A stretch of 64,000 bases of DNA, from NCBI GenBank assembly GCA_934481355.1, contig CAKSPH010000006.1, forward strand, positions 32,179 to 96,178, in the 5' to 3' direction. Position numbers and translations under genes: made by a program. Numbering within the stretch: the first letter of the stretch is position 1; every line of letters begins with the position of its first letter. Under the pieces are notes generated by a model. That model was not told where the DNA came from, ran no database searches, and saw nothing but the letters and a program-made list of their open reading frames with translations. Positions 7,728 through 16,506 of this stretch are shown here, piece after piece. The stretch is from an uncultured Oscillospiraceae bacterium. Its GTDB lineage: Bacteria; Bacillota; Clostridia; Oscillospirales; Ruminococcaceae.

Positions 7728-8423
7728 ATGCCTGACAACAAGAACATCTGCCATAGCTGCACCGACTGCGGAGTACTGAACTGCGCCAAGCGGAACGGCA
7801 CATATCCTGAGTTCTGCCCCACCGCCGCCCTTACAGAAGAGGAAATAAACGAAGTCACAGACCTCTACTTAAAAAACCGTACCAACCGTAAGATCGCAGT
7901 GGCATCCGCTGAGGTAGAGGGAGCGTTCTACGGGAAATACACAAGGGTCGAGGAGATAATCGAGTTCGCACGAAAGATCGGCGTAAAAAAGATAGGCATA
8001 GCGACCTGCGTGGGACTAATCGAGGAAAGCCGTATATTTGCCCGCATACTGAAACTGAACGGTTTCGAGGTTTACGGAGTAGGCTGCAAAGTCGGCTCAG
8101 TTAACAAGACGGATATAGGGATAGACGAAAAATACACCTGCGTCACCGGAAAGGTAATGTGCAACCCCATCATGCAGGCGAAGCTCCTCAACAAGGCAAA
8201 GGTGGACCTGAATGTCGTCGTTGGGCTGTGCGTAGGTCACGACAGCCTGTTCTACAAGTACGCCAAGGGCATAACAACTACGCTCGTCACCAAGGACAGA
8301 GTGCTTGCGCATAATCCTGTCGGCGCGCTGTATCAGGCGAGGGCGTATTACAAAAAGCTGCTCCTTGCGCCTGTCGGCGATGAGATAGACTATTCAAAGC
8401 TCAGCATAGGCAACTTAAAGTGA
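7728..8423 (+). CDS. DUF1847 cysteine-rich metal-binding protein
   Basis: A 231-residue soluble protein whose N-terminus carries a Cys cluster (CHSCTDCGVLNC, residues 8-19, then Cys30), followed by a Rossmann-like domain rich in further Cys (IATCVGL, GVGCKVG, VMCNP, GLCVGHDS). This is the DUF1847 family, thought to bind metal, with no established function. The start at 7728 follows TTTGGAGGA; the longer frame to 7593 would run through the terminator and is unlikely. It is the first gene of the operon with the ABC importer genes 17 bp downstream, suggesting that it handles the imported compound. Confidence 0.8.
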   Translation: MPDNKNICHSCTDCGVLNCAKRNGTYPEFCPTAALTEEEINEVTDLYLKNRTNRKIAVASAEVEGAFYGKYTRVEEIIEFARKIGVKKIGIATCVGLIEESRIFARILKLNGFEVYGVGCKVGSVNKTDIGIDEKYTCVTGKVMCNPIMQAKLLNKAKVDLNVVVGLCVGHDSLFYKYAKGITTTLVTKDRVLAHNPVGALYQARAYYKKLLLAPVGDEIDYSKLSIGNLK

Positions 8424-8440
8424 GCCGGAAAGGAATAACA

Positions 8441-9403
8441 ATGAATAAAACCCTGTTTCGCTCCGGAATTCTGCTGCTTTCAGCCGCTGCCGCAGAGATA
8501 GTCGCCGTTGCAGTTCCTGATTCTGATAAGCATCAGAAGGCGTCGCACCCTTATTTCGCCTGGCTGATAATCGCGATAACCGTTATTTATTTCGCAGCGG
8601 CGCTTCTTCTGCACCTGAAAAATAAAAAGTCATTCGATGACAGAGGACTGTTTTACAGGGCTCCGTTTCTCGCCGGAGTCCTTCTGGTTCTGAATATCCT
8701 TAACATCGTCACGGTAAAGACCGCGCTGCTGCCCACCCTGTATTTTCCATCCCTCGACCGGGTGTTTGGAACGCTTTTTGAGGACTGGGAACTTATTCTG
8801 AAATGCGTGGGATATTCCTCCGGAATACTCGCTTCGGGCGTTCTGGGAGGGCTGATAGTCGGCTTCCTGATGGGCGTCGGGATAGGGTTCAGCAAGACGC
8901 TCAGCTACTGGATCAACCCGCTGGTGCGTATACTTGGTCCGATCCCGTCCACAGCGTGGATACCGATATTCCTGCTGATTTTCCCCACTGCAAGGGCGGC
9001 GAGCGCTTTCATCATCGGAATATCCGTGTGGTTCCCAACGGTCGTGCTGACTTCCAGCGGTATCTCAAATGTAAAGAATTCCTATTTCGAGGTGGCTTCA
9101 ACGCTGGGCGCAAATCACTTCTGGCGTATTTTCAAGGTGGGAGTCCCCGCTGCAATGCCAAGCATATTCCTCGGTCTGTTCAACGGCATCTGCTCTTCGT
9201 TCGTAACGCTGATGACGGCGGAGATGATAGGCGCAAAATACGGAATGGGATGGTATGTCAACTGGCAGAAGGAAATGATGTGCTACGCGAATGTTTACGC
9301 GGGACTTATCGTTATCGCAGTGCTGTTTTATCTCGTTATCACCGTTCTGTTTAAGGTAAGGGACAAGGTGCTGCTGTGGCAGAAGGGAGTCATCAAATGG
9401 TAG
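8441..9403 (+). CDS. NitT/TauT-family ABC transporter permease (SsuC/TauC-like)
   Basis: Membrane subunit of the importer. About 320 residues, with two extra N-terminal membrane spans (about 7-25 and 43-63), then a binding-protein-dependent permease domain. The EAA loop is visible (SYFEVASTLGANHFWRIFKVGVPAAMP), as is the family hallmark PSTAWIPIFLLIFP. The family moves taurine, sulfonates, nitrate, pyrimidine precursors or related small molecules; the substrate cannot be told from this subunit. The start at 8441 follows AAAGGA. The next gene overlaps its end by 7 bp. Confidence 0.85.
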   Translation: MNKTLFRSGILLLSAAAAEIVAVAVPDSDKHQKASHPYFAWLIIAITVIYFAAALLLHLKNKKSFDDRGLFYRAPFLAGVLLVLNILNIVTVKTALLPTLYFPSLDRVFGTLFEDWELILKCVGYSSGILASGVLGGLIVGFLMGVGIGFSKTLSYWINPLVRILGPIPSTAWIPIFLLIFPTARAASAFIIGISVWFPTVVLTSSGISNVKNSYFEVASTLGANHFWRIFKVGVPAAMPSIFLGLFNGICSSFVTLMTAEMIGAKYGMGWYVNWQKEMMCYANVYAGLIVIAVLFYLVITVLFKVRDKVLLWQKGVIKW

Positions 9404-10176
9404 GAGCAATAGAATTCAAGGGCGTAAAAAAGAGCTTCCGGCGCCCGGACGGAGAAATAGTCCACGCGCTGAACGGCGTGGATCTGAAAATACATCAGGG
9501 GGATTTCGTCTGCCTGATAGGACCCTCCGGCTGCGGAAAATCCACCATGCTCCGGCTTCTGGCGGGTCTTGACCAGCCGACAGAGGGAGCGGTTTACCTT
9601 GACGGCGAGAAGATAACCAAGCCGAATTACGACCGCGGACTTGTCTTTCAGGATCCGAACCTGTTCCCGTGGCTGAATATCTACGATAACATTTCCTTCG
9701 GTCTGAGAGCAAGGCACATCTTCAAGCAGAAGAAGGATTCCGTCAAGGAATTTATGGATCTTGTCGGGCTGAGCGGCTTTGAGAAATCATACCCGCACCA
9801 GCTTTCCGGCGGAATGTGCCAGAGAGCTTCCCTTGCGAGGGCGCTCATCGGCCACCCGAAAGCGCTGCTGCTTGACGAGCCCCTCGGCGCGCTGGACGCA
9901 TTCACCAGAATGAATATGCAGGACGAACTTCTGCGCATCAAGTCCGAGCAGAACATGACCATGGTGATGGTGACCCACGATGTGGACGAGGCGGTCTATC
10001 TTTCAAACAAGATAGTGGTAATGTCCCCCCGTCCGGCAAAGATAGAGGAAATACTCGAAGTACATCTCAGCCAGCCCCGCGACAGAAACAACCCTGAATT
10101 TATCCGCCTGAGAAGCGAGATACTGAAGGTGCTTGATTTCGCTGGCAGAGAAAAGGAAGTTGAATACACGATTTAA
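9397..10176 (+). CDS. NitT/TauT-family ABC transporter ATP-binding protein (SsuB-like)
   Basis: ATPase of the importer, 259 residues. Walker [11 protein letters not shown]-loop LVFQDPNLFPWLN (typical of SsuB/TauB/NrtD), signature LSGGMCQRASLARAL, Walker B ALLLDEPLGALDAF and switch VTHDVDEAVYL are all present. The signature has Cys (GGMCQR) where MxQR is usual. The start at 9397 overlaps the permease stop (ATGGTAG), indicating translational coupling. Confidence 0.88.
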   Translation: MVGAIEFKGVKKSFRRPDGEIVHALNGVDLKIHQGDFVCLIGPSGCGKSTMLRLLAGLDQPTEGAVYLDGEKITKPNYDRGLVFQDPNLFPWLNIYDNISFGLRARHIFKQKKDSVKEFMDLVGLSGFEKSYPHQLSGGMCQRASLARALIGHPKALLLDEPLGALDAFTRMNMQDELLRIKSEQNMTMVMVTHDVDEAVYLSNKIVVMSPRPAKIEEILEVHLSQPRDRNNPEFIRLRSEILKVLDFAGREKEVEYTI

Positions 10177-10190
10177 TGGAGGATCACACG

Positions 10191-11300
10191 ATGAATTTCA
10201 GAAAAATAGCTGCGGCAGCCATATCTGCGGTAATTGCCGTTTCACTTACAGCCTGCGCGCAGCAGGAAAGCTCCGGCGGAAGCGCGGACAGCGATACATA
10301 TACTCTTAAGGTTGGCGAGGTGCAGGGCGCGCTCTGCCACGCTCCGCTTCAGGTGGCAATGGAAAAGGGCTACCTTGACGAAGAGGGAATAAAGTGGGAG
10401 CGCGTGGATTTCGGCGGCTCCGATATACAGGCGGCGCTTGGCTCCGGAATGATAGACTGCGGATTCGGCCTGGTCGGAAAGTTCGTTCAGCCTATTGAAA
10501 ACGGGCTCAACATGGTAATAACCTCCGGTATGCACACAGGCTGCACCAAGATACTTGTCCGTGCAGATTCCGGCATAGAGTCCCTCGCAGACTTAAAGGG
10601 AAAGACCATCGGCGTAAGCTCGCTCGCAAGCTCTGAGGCGATAACAGCCAAGCGTGCCCTCAACGCAGCAGGCGTTGATATTTCGGCGGATTCCGGCGAG
10701 GTGTCATTCGCGGTTTACAGCACCACAGACCAGCCGGTAGCCCTGATAAACGGCGCTGTAGACGCCATCTCCACCCCTGACCCGGTTGCCACTAACGCAG
10801 AGAATGAATACGGTCTGAAAGTGCTGCTTGATACGGCAGTGACCGAGCCCTACGCGAGCGAGTACTGCTGCGTGAGCTTCGTATCCGCAGAACTTGCGGA
10901 AAAGCACCCGGATATAGCAGCTGCCTTCACAAGGGCAGTGCTGAAAGCTTCCTCTTTTGTTGCTCAGAATCCAGAGGAAGCAGCCCAGATACAGATAGAC
11001 GGCGAGTATGTCAGCGGCGACGCTTCGGCAAATGCCGAGATACTCAAGGGATATAAGTACATTCCGAGCGTTCAGGGCGGCTATGACGCACTCCTGAATG
11101 TTGCGACTGATCTTCATAACATCGGTCTGCTCAAGGAATCTACCGATGTTTCCGCCCTTGTGGGACGTTCGTTCAAGTTTTTTGACGGAGTTCCGGACAG
11201 CTACGCTGTGGAAAACGGAGAGTTCACTGAAGTGGCTTATGAGAGCAAATCCCTTTCTGCCACCCCGGAAACCCACAAAATGAGCGACTGCTGCGGATAA
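10191..11300 (+). CDS. NitT/TauT-family substrate-binding lipoprotein, Cys-rich
   Basis: Periplasmic-binding-type protein of 369 residues. A lipoprotein signal ends at LTAC (lipobox Cys about 22). A type-2 binding domain follows, with VGEVQGALCHAPLQVAMEKGYLDEEGI, the DLKGKTIGVSS hinge motif and the FTRAVLKASSFVAQNPEEAA region, all typical of SsuA/NrtA/TauA. It has several unusual Cys residues (GALCHAP, MIDCGFG, HTGCTKI, EYCCVSF) and ends in MSDCCG. These may bind a thiophilic ligand or metal. It is the last gene of the operon; the start at 10191 follows GGAGGA. Confidence 0.85.
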   Translation: MNFRKIAAAAISAVIAVSLTACAQQESSGGSADSDTYTLKVGEVQGALCHAPLQVAMEKGYLDEEGIKWERVDFGGSDIQAALGSGMIDCGFGLVGKFVQPIENGLNMVITSGMHTGCTKILVRADSGIESLADLKGKTIGVSSLASSEAITAKRALNAAGVDISADSGEVSFAVYSTTDQPVALINGAVDAISTPDPVATNAENEYGLKVLLDTAVTEPYASEYCCVSFVSAELAEKHPDIAAAFTRAVLKASSFVAQNPEEAAQIQIDGEYVSGDASANAEILKGYKYIPSVQGGYDALLNVATDLHNIGLLKESTDVSALVGRSFKFFDGVPDSYAVENGEFTEVAYESKSLSATPETHKMSDCCG

Positions 11301-11318
11301 ATTCAATCAAAAATTTAC

Positions 11319-11359
11319 TTAAGGCAATATCGCACAAAGATTGTGCGGTGTTGCCTTAA
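11319..11359. repeat. Palindromic repeat, family copy 2 (also likely operon terminator)
   Basis: TTAAGGCAA…CGCACAA and TTGTGCG…TTGCCTTAA form an almost perfect 41-bp palindrome, 18 bp after the binding-protein stop. The motif order matches the palindrome at 7098-7153. It may double as a transcription end, although no long T run follows. Confidence 0.55.
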
Positions 11360-11394
11360 CATAATGAGCGGCAGTCTTTCAGACTGCCGCTTAT

Positions 11395-13059
11395 TTATTC
11401 TTTATTGACGGATCTAAGCTGTTTGTCGAACTCCTCCTGAGGTACCGGCTTTGAATAATAAAAGCCCTGCGCGGCGTCGCAGCCGCATTCACTCAGGAAT
11501 TTTGCCTGCTCCCTGGTCTCAACTCCCTCGGCGATGATATCAAGCCCGATATCCTGCGACATTGATATGGTGTGCGAGATTATCTTCCTGCCACGGCTGC
11601 TCTCCATAAACTCCGACAGAAATTCGCGGTCTATCTTCAGCACGTCAAACTGCGTGGTTTTCAGCATATTCAGCGAGGAATAACCCGAACCGAAATCATC
11701 CATCAGCATTGTGAAGCCTGCTTCTTTCAGTCGGCTGACAACGTCGCTCACGCCCTCGGCGTCCGTGGATTCGGTGATTTCAAGCTCCAGATAATGTACC
11801 GGGACATCGTATTTCTTCACAAGATGGGTAAGTTCTCCCACTACGTCGAATGTGTGTATGTACTCACGGGAGATATTCACGGAAACAGGCACCGGAGTTA
11901 TTCCGCTGTCTATCCACTCGCGGAGCTTTTTGCAGGCGCTGTCCCAGATTATCTGGTCGAGCTTCAGGATAAATCCGTTCTGCTCGAATATCGGAACAAA
12001 TTCTGCCGGTGAAATCATTCCCTTCTGCGGATGTATCCAGCGGGCAAGCGCCTCGGCTCCGATGATTTTCCCTGTCGAAATGCAGTATTTCGGCTGGAGA
12101 TACATCACGAACTGATTGTCGAGAAGCGCGTTCTTCATGTCGTCCTCGATGCTCTGCTTCTGCTGGAGCTCGCTTCTCATTCTTCCGTTGAAAAAAGCGA
12201 TATTGTTCAGCGCGTTGCCCTTTATTGAGCGCCGCGCGATGGTAGCGTTGTCGCCGTGCCTGCGGGTATGGAGCGTCCTGTCCTCGGCAATCGCAACGCC
12301 GAATATAAGACGGTAATCCATATCCTTGAAGCCTGTAAGCAGGCTCTCTATCTTGTGGATAAAGTCCAGAAGCGCCTTGTCGTTTTCATACGTTGTCACC
12401 AGCATGAAAACATCGGAGGTCAGCCGGCAGAAAGGCTGTTCCTCGTTGCAGATAAGCGCCAGGGACGTGCCGAGATAAGACAGGAGCTCGTCGCCGCGCT
12501 CGACGCCGTATTTCTCGTTTATCAGCTTGAAACGCTCGACATCGAACTGGATAAACGCTATCTCCTCGTCCGGGTGGCGCGCCATCATCGCGGCAACAGC
12601 GTCGCTGAATATCTTCGGCGACTGGTCGGAGGAAAACTCCTTCAGCACCCTGCGGTAGAAAAGCTCTTTCTTGGAATAGGGGCGTATCGTTCCGTGGACT
12701 GCCGTTATCTTTCCGGCGTTATCGCGGAGAAAATGCGCATAAAAGCCGCAGTCCGAGTATTCCTCTTCCGGCGTGAACTTCATGTTTATCTCAACGCTGA
12801 GACTGTTGCGGTCTGTACCTGAGATGATCCCCTCCTCAATGCGCGAGGAAAATACATTGAACGCCGGCATACTCTCAGGGTCTATCAGGCCGCTTTCCCG
12901 CAGGAAATCGAGTGGGTCGTCCTTCACGGAATCAAACAGAGGACAGCCGACAGTGGCAATAGTGCCCTCGTTGCAGTCCCACAGGAAATGAAGCGAATGC
13001 TTATCCCTGTCCAGCATACTTATGAACAGCCTGGCGTCCTTTTCAGAAATTTTGCACAT
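11395..13059 (-). CDS. Degenerate GGDEF-EAL protein, probable c-di-GMP phosphodiesterase
   Basis: A 554-residue cytoplasmic protein: an N-terminal sensory-like region (1-150), a GGDEF-like domain (about 155-290) and an EAL domain (about 305-550). The diguanylate-cyclase signature is destroyed: RLTSDVF stands where R-x-GGDEF should be, so no cyclase activity is expected. The EAL domain keeps its catalytic set: EALARW, VNIS, ELEITES, DDFGSGYSS, LKIDREF, AEGVET and QGFYYSKP. It is therefore probably a c-di-GMP hydrolase, possibly with GTP-modulated activity through the dead GGDEF domain. It is monocistronic with its own promoter. Confidence 0.9.
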   Translation of the reverse strand: MCKISEKDARLFISMLDRDKHSLHFLWDCNEGTIATVGCPLFDSVKDDPLDFLRESGLIDPESMPAFNVFSSRIEEGIISGTDRNSLSVEINMKFTPEEEYSDCGFYAHFLRDNAGKITAVHGTIRPYSKKELFYRRVLKEFSSDQSPKIFSDAVAAMMARHPDEEIAFIQFDVERFKLINEKYGVERGDELLSYLGTSLALICNEEQPFCRLTSDVFMLVTTYENDKALLDFIHKIESLLTGFKDMDYRLIFGVAIAEDRTLHTRRHGDNATIARRSIKGNALNNIAFFNGRMRSELQQKQSIEDDMKNALLDNQFVMYLQPKYCISTGKIIGAEALARWIHPQKGMISPAEFVPIFEQNGFILKLDQIIWDSACKKLREWIDSGITPVPVSVNISREYIHTFDVVGELTHLVKKYDVPVHYLELEITESTDAEGVSDVVSRLKEAGFTMLMDDFGSGYSSLNMLKTTQFDVLKIDREFLSEFMESSRGRKIISHTISMSQDIGLDIIAEGVETREQAKFLSECGCDAAQGFYYSKPVPQEEFDKQLRSVNKE

Positions 13060-13112
13060 TTTTCACACCACCATTCCAGCCAATATTTTATCATACAAAT
13101 TCTCTTTATACA

Positions 13113-13141
13113 ATTATACCACAACTTTGATAAAAAATCAA
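13113..13141 (-). promoter_or_regulatory. Promoter of GGDEF-EAL gene
   Basis: On the minus strand TTGATT (13141-13136), 17-bp spacer, and an extended -10 TGGTATAAT with TATAAT at 13118-13113. Confidence 0.65.
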
Positions 13142-13193
13142 GAGATTTTGTTAAAAATGCAGTAGATAATTCGACACAAGAGGTGACCAAGAG

Positions 13194-13964
13194 TTAATTA
13201 TTCTCCAAAGGCTGACGAATAGCCTTAAAGTAGTCCAGCGCCGTGAACGTCCTCTCGGTTCGGGCAAGAAAATAGTTTTCGGTCACGCGCTCCATCAGCG
13301 CCGCTCCGCCGTCGGACATATCAAACCTGAACGCGCGGTTCAGCGGGGCGTAAACGATGTTCTGCATTGCGGAGAACACCTCCGGGGTGAGCGCATAGTA
13401 CCTCCCGCCGTAGCTTCTGTCGAAGCATTCCCCGCAGAAAAGCTCTCCGCTGTCCGGCAGGAGGAACATTTCAGAGTGCTCCGGAGCTCCGCAGTTGCAG
13501 CATCCGCGCAGGTCGGGCCGGTACCCCAGCATACAGGAATACCTCAGCTCGAACGCGGATTTTACGCATGAAAGCCGTGCCTCAGTCCGGGCGGTCTCCG
13601 CCTCGTAGAGCGCTATTGCGAAGAACCGCACGAGGCTGTCCTGCTCCTGTTCCTGCGGGGTGCAGAATTTCACCGCCTGAGCAAAATAGGAGCCAAGCGA
13701 CAGCTTCACGATATCGCTTCCGAGGTCGTGGAAGCTCCGCTTGGGCTTCGCGGAATTCACGGAGTAGCGCTCTTTCGTCTTGTTAAGACAGAAAGTGGAA
13801 TAGGAAAACAGCCCGCATGAACCTAACAGCGAGCTGTTCAGCTTTTTTACGCCGTGGGCGGTGGCTTCGACTATTCCCTGTTCGTCCGTGAGGATATCCA
13901 GAAAACAACTGTTTTCGCCGATTTCACGCCGCCCTACAACGATACCATCATAAGTGAAGAGCAT
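13194..13964 (-). CDS. recO: DNA repair protein RecO
   Basis: RecO anneals single strands and loads RecA together with RecR/RecF. The 256-residue protein has the N-terminal OB fold (YDGIVVGRREIGENSCFLDILTDEQG) and a zinc-binding Cys set in the C-terminal part (CCNCG and CGEC). The start was taken at 13964, where ATG overlaps the era stop (TGATG); the longer frame to 14054 lies inside era. era-recO adjacency is common in clostridia. Confidence 0.93.
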   Translation of the reverse strand: MLFTYDGIVVGRREIGENSCFLDILTDEQGIVEATAHGVKKLNSSLLGSCGLFSYSTFCLNKTKERYSVNSAKPKRSFHDLGSDIVKLSLGSYFAQAVKFCTPQEQEQDSLVRFFAIALYEAETARTEARLSCVKSAFELRYSCMLGYRPDLRGCCNCGAPEHSEMFLLPDSGELFCGECFDRSYGGRYYALTPEVFSAMQNIVYAPLNRAFRFDMSDGGAALMERVTENYFLARTERTFTALDYFKAIRQPLENN

Positions 13965-14878
13965 CAGAGCTCGCCCTCTTCCTCGCTGTACATTCCGAGG
14001 TCTGAGATAACGCGCTCGCGGTTGCGCCAGTCCTCCTTGACCTTTACAAAGCACTGGAGATTCACTTTCGCGCCGAGCAGTTCCTCCATATCCTCCCGCG
14101 CCATGGAGGCAATCTTCTTGAGCTTCTCGCCGCCCTTGCCGATTATCATGCCCTTGTGGCTGTCCTTCTCGCAGATGATAACGACGCTTATGTCGATTAT
14201 CTCGGTATCGCCCTTCATGCGGGTCTTGAACTTCTCCACATCAACGGCGGTGCCGTGGGGGATCTCCTCCTGCATAACGCGGAGTATCTTCTCTCGCACT
14301 ATCTCGGAGCACATGAAACGCTCTGTACGGTCTGTTGCGATATCGTCCGGGAAGAAATGCTCCCCCTCCACCGCGAAGCGCTCCAGCACCGGCATTATCT
14401 GGTCGGTGTTTATGCGGTTCTTCACGGAGATCGGGATTATCTCCTCAAAGTCGTAAAGCTCGGAATACTGCTGTATTATCTTCAGAATATCGCTCTTGTC
14501 CTTCAGCAGGTCTACCTTGTTCAGCAGGAGCACCACCGCCGTACCATGGGAGGCAAAGCTGCGGATCAAGTCCTGCTCGATGGAGGATATCTTCTTTGTT
14601 ACGTCCGCCATGAGAATTGCGCAGTCCACGTCGTCAACGCTCCTGCGGATGGACTTCACCATGTGCTCGGAAAGCTTGGTCTTTGGTCTGTGCATTCCCG
14701 GGGTGTCGATAAAGACGTACTGCGTGTCCCCCTTTGTCAGCACGCCGTTTATGCGGTTGCGCGTGGTCTGCGGCTTTTCGCTGACAATGGATATCTTCTC
14801 GCCCACAAGCAGGTTTGTCAGCGAGGACTTCCCTGCGTTAGCGCGGCCTGTTATTGCAATGAATGCGTTCTTTGTCAT
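13964..14878 (-). CDS. era: GTPase Era
   Basis: Ribosome-assembly GTPase binding the 3' end of 16S rRNA. G1 GRANAGKSSL, G2 TTRNR, G3 DTPG, G4 NKVD are present, followed by a C-terminal KH domain with the GKGGEKLKKI loop. The usual G1 is GRPNVGKS; here it is GRANAGKS, still compatible with function. Length 304 is typical. It is separated from trmD by 1 bp. Confidence 0.95.
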   Translation of the reverse strand: MTKNAFIAITGRANAGKSSLTNLLVGEKISIVSEKPQTTRNRINGVLTKGDTQYVFIDTPGMHRPKTKLSEHMVKSIRRSVDDVDCAILMADVTKKISSIEQDLIRSFASHGTAVVLLLNKVDLLKDKSDILKIIQQYSELYDFEEIIPISVKNRINTDQIMPVLERFAVEGEHFFPDDIATDRTERFMCSEIVREKILRVMQEEIPHGTAVDVEKFKTRMKGDTEIIDISVVIICEKDSHKGMIIGKGGEKLKKIASMAREDMEELLGAKVNLQCFVKVKEDWRNRERVISDLGMYSEEEGEL

Positions 14879-14879
14879 T

Positions 14880-15974
14880 TTATTTACCCTTGTACTCTAA
14901 TCGGAATTCCTCGCAGATCACCGGATCGTCTTCGTTCAAGGAATCGCGATATTCCCTGAACCAGTCTATGAAATCATCGTCCGCGCTGATTTTCCGCACC
15001 TGTCCGATATTTTCGCCATCATACTCCACCACATAAGCCCTGATGATTTTCAGCACGCACTTAGGGATACCGTCCAAGTCGGTGATAATATAATACCCGC
15101 CGATTTCCGGGAGCTCGTCGTCTTCGCAGCGATACGCAATGGAGCGCTTCTTTCCCCGGAGAATGGGCTTCAGCTCCATGTTGACCTCTTCCTCGGTCTT
15201 TGCCAGGGTTCTTATTCCGGAATACTGCGCGTCCTCCGGCAGTCCCTTTACTTCAAGGAATCTGCCCCAGAAATCCCGGACAGCCGCGTTTATATAAGCC
15301 CTGTGCATATCCGGGCGCTTGCGCCTGGTCACTCTTAAAGCCTCGCGGCTCTGCCATTCGGTGACGGTCTTGTGGTCTCCCGTAAGAAGCGTCTCCGGTA
15401 CTTTCCTGCCGCGCCATTCCTCCGGGCGTGTGAACTGCGGGTACTCCAGAAGCCCGTTGTAGTGGCTCTCAATGCTGTAAGCGTCCTCGTTCGGGAGCAC
15501 GCCGGGCTGTAACCTCGCCACTGCGTCCGCAACGACAAGCGCCGGAAGCTCGCCGCCGGTCAGTACATAATCCCCTATCGACAGCTCCTCGCAGTCAAGT
15601 TCGTCAAGCACACGCTGATCTATGCCCTCGTAATGCCCGCACAGCAGGATGAGCCACGGCTCCTGCGCCAGCTCCTGCACCTTTTCCTGCGTGAGGGTCT
15701 CACCCTGCGGGGACATATAGATTATACGTGGAGCGCCCTCCCGCTGGGCCTTTATCGCCGAAATACAGTCGTACACCGGCTGAGCCTGCATGACCATTCC
15801 CGTGCCGCCGCCGTAGGGCTTGTCGTCCACGCGGCGGTGCCTGTTCTCGGTGTACTCCCGGATATCGTGGGAATATATCTCAATATGCCCGTTCGTTATG
15901 CCGCGCCCGATTATGCTCTCATGGATAACGCTGTCGCACATATCCGTGAACAGCGTGGCAATGTCTATTCTCAT
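14880..15974 (-). CDS. trmD: tRNA (guanine37-N1)-methyltransferase TrmD fused to ASCH domain
   Basis: Residues 1-223 are a complete TrmD, the SPOUT enzyme making m1G37. The knot motifs GGGTGMVMQ (55-63), LCGHYEGID (111-119) and SIGDYVLTGGELPALV (132-147) are present, as is the DHKTVTEWQ C-terminal segment. Ordinary TrmD stops near 240-250 residues. Here about 130 more residues follow. They resemble the YhfF/DUF984-type ASCH fold: FWGRFL (235-240), ILRGKKRSIAY (271-281), LPEIGGYYIITDLDG (288-302), FIDWFREY (335-342) and PVICEEFRLEY (351-361). ASCH domains bind RNA or nucleosides. The start overlaps the rimM stop by 4 bp. Confidence 0.92.
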   Translation of the reverse strand: MRIDIATLFTDMCDSVIHESIIGRGITNGHIEIYSHDIREYTENRHRRVDDKPYGGGTGMVMQAQPVYDCISAIKAQREGAPRIIYMSPQGETLTQEKVQELAQEPWLILLCGHYEGIDQRVLDELDCEELSIGDYVLTGGELPALVVADAVARLQPGVLPNEDAYSIESHYNGLLEYPQFTRPEEWRGRKVPETLLTGDHKTVTEWQSREALRVTRRKRPDMHRAYINAAVRDFWGRFLEVKGLPEDAQYSGIRTLAKTEEEVNMELKPILRGKKRSIAYRCEDDELPEIGGYYIITDLDGIPKCVLKIIRAYVVEYDGENIGQVRKISADDDFIDWFREYRDSLNEDDPVICEEFRLEYKGK

Positions 15975-16498
15975 TCTCCGTCCTCGTCAGCGTCGTCGAA
16001 AAGTCCGGGAAGCGGGCGGATTATCATCTCGCCTGCGTCGATATCGGTCTTAAGCACCACCTCGTCAATGCAGGGGAAAAGCAGCTCGCTGCCGTCATCT
16101 TTCCTGATGGAATACACGTCGCTGGCTCCGTTCTGGTACACGTCGGTTATCTTGCCGTAGACCGCGCCGGTGTCTGCGTCCTTTACGGTCAGCCCGATTA
16201 TGTCCTGAATGAAGTACAGACCCTCTTCAAGCTCCGCGTCGTTGCGGTCGAGATAGAGCAGCTTCCCGACAAGCGGCTGAGCCTCCTCTATCCTGTCTAT
16301 CCCCTCGAACTTCATAACGACAACGTTCTTGTGCGGGAATGCCCGTGTGACGTTCACCGCCGTTTTCCCCCTGTCGAGATACAGCGTATCGAAATCGCAC
16401 AGCACCTCGGCGCTGTCACAGTAATACTGCACGCGCACCTCGCCGCGTATTCCCTGGGTCGCAACGATTTTTCCTATTTCAAGAAACTGTTTTTTCAT
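15971..16498 (-). CDS. rimM: 16S rRNA processing protein RimM
   Basis: Ribosome maturation factor acting on the 30S head. The 175-residue protein has the N-terminal RimM barrel (IGKIVATQGIRGEVRV) and C-terminal PRC-barrel (DIIGLTVKDADTGAVYGKITDV…FPCIDEVVLKTDIDAGEMIIRPLPGLF). The ATG at 16498 was chosen over the GTG at 16510 because GAGGA lies 6-8 bases before it. It sits between hisS and trmD. Confidence 0.93.
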   Translation of the reverse strand: MKKQFLEIGKIVATQGIRGEVRVQYYCDSAEVLCDFDTLYLDRGKTAVNVTRAFPHKNVVVMKFEGIDRIEEAQPLVGKLLYLDRNDAELEEGLYFIQDIIGLTVKDADTGAVYGKITDVYQNGASDVYSIRKDDGSELLFPCIDEVVLKTDIDAGEMIIRPLPGLFDDADEDGE

Positions 16499-16506
16499 CG
16501 TGTTCC

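Noticed and set aside
13113..13141. A shared extended -10 (TGGTATAAT) at the EAL, kinase, ftsH and dnaD promoters as evidence of a regulon
   Set aside because: The sequence is simply a good extended -10; the four genes have unrelated roles, and the -35 boxes and flanks differ.
13181..13190. AGAGGTGACC near the recO stop as another end of the 3790-3953 palindrome
   Set aside because: Only 10 bases match, without the T tract or a partner arm; chance cannot be excluded.
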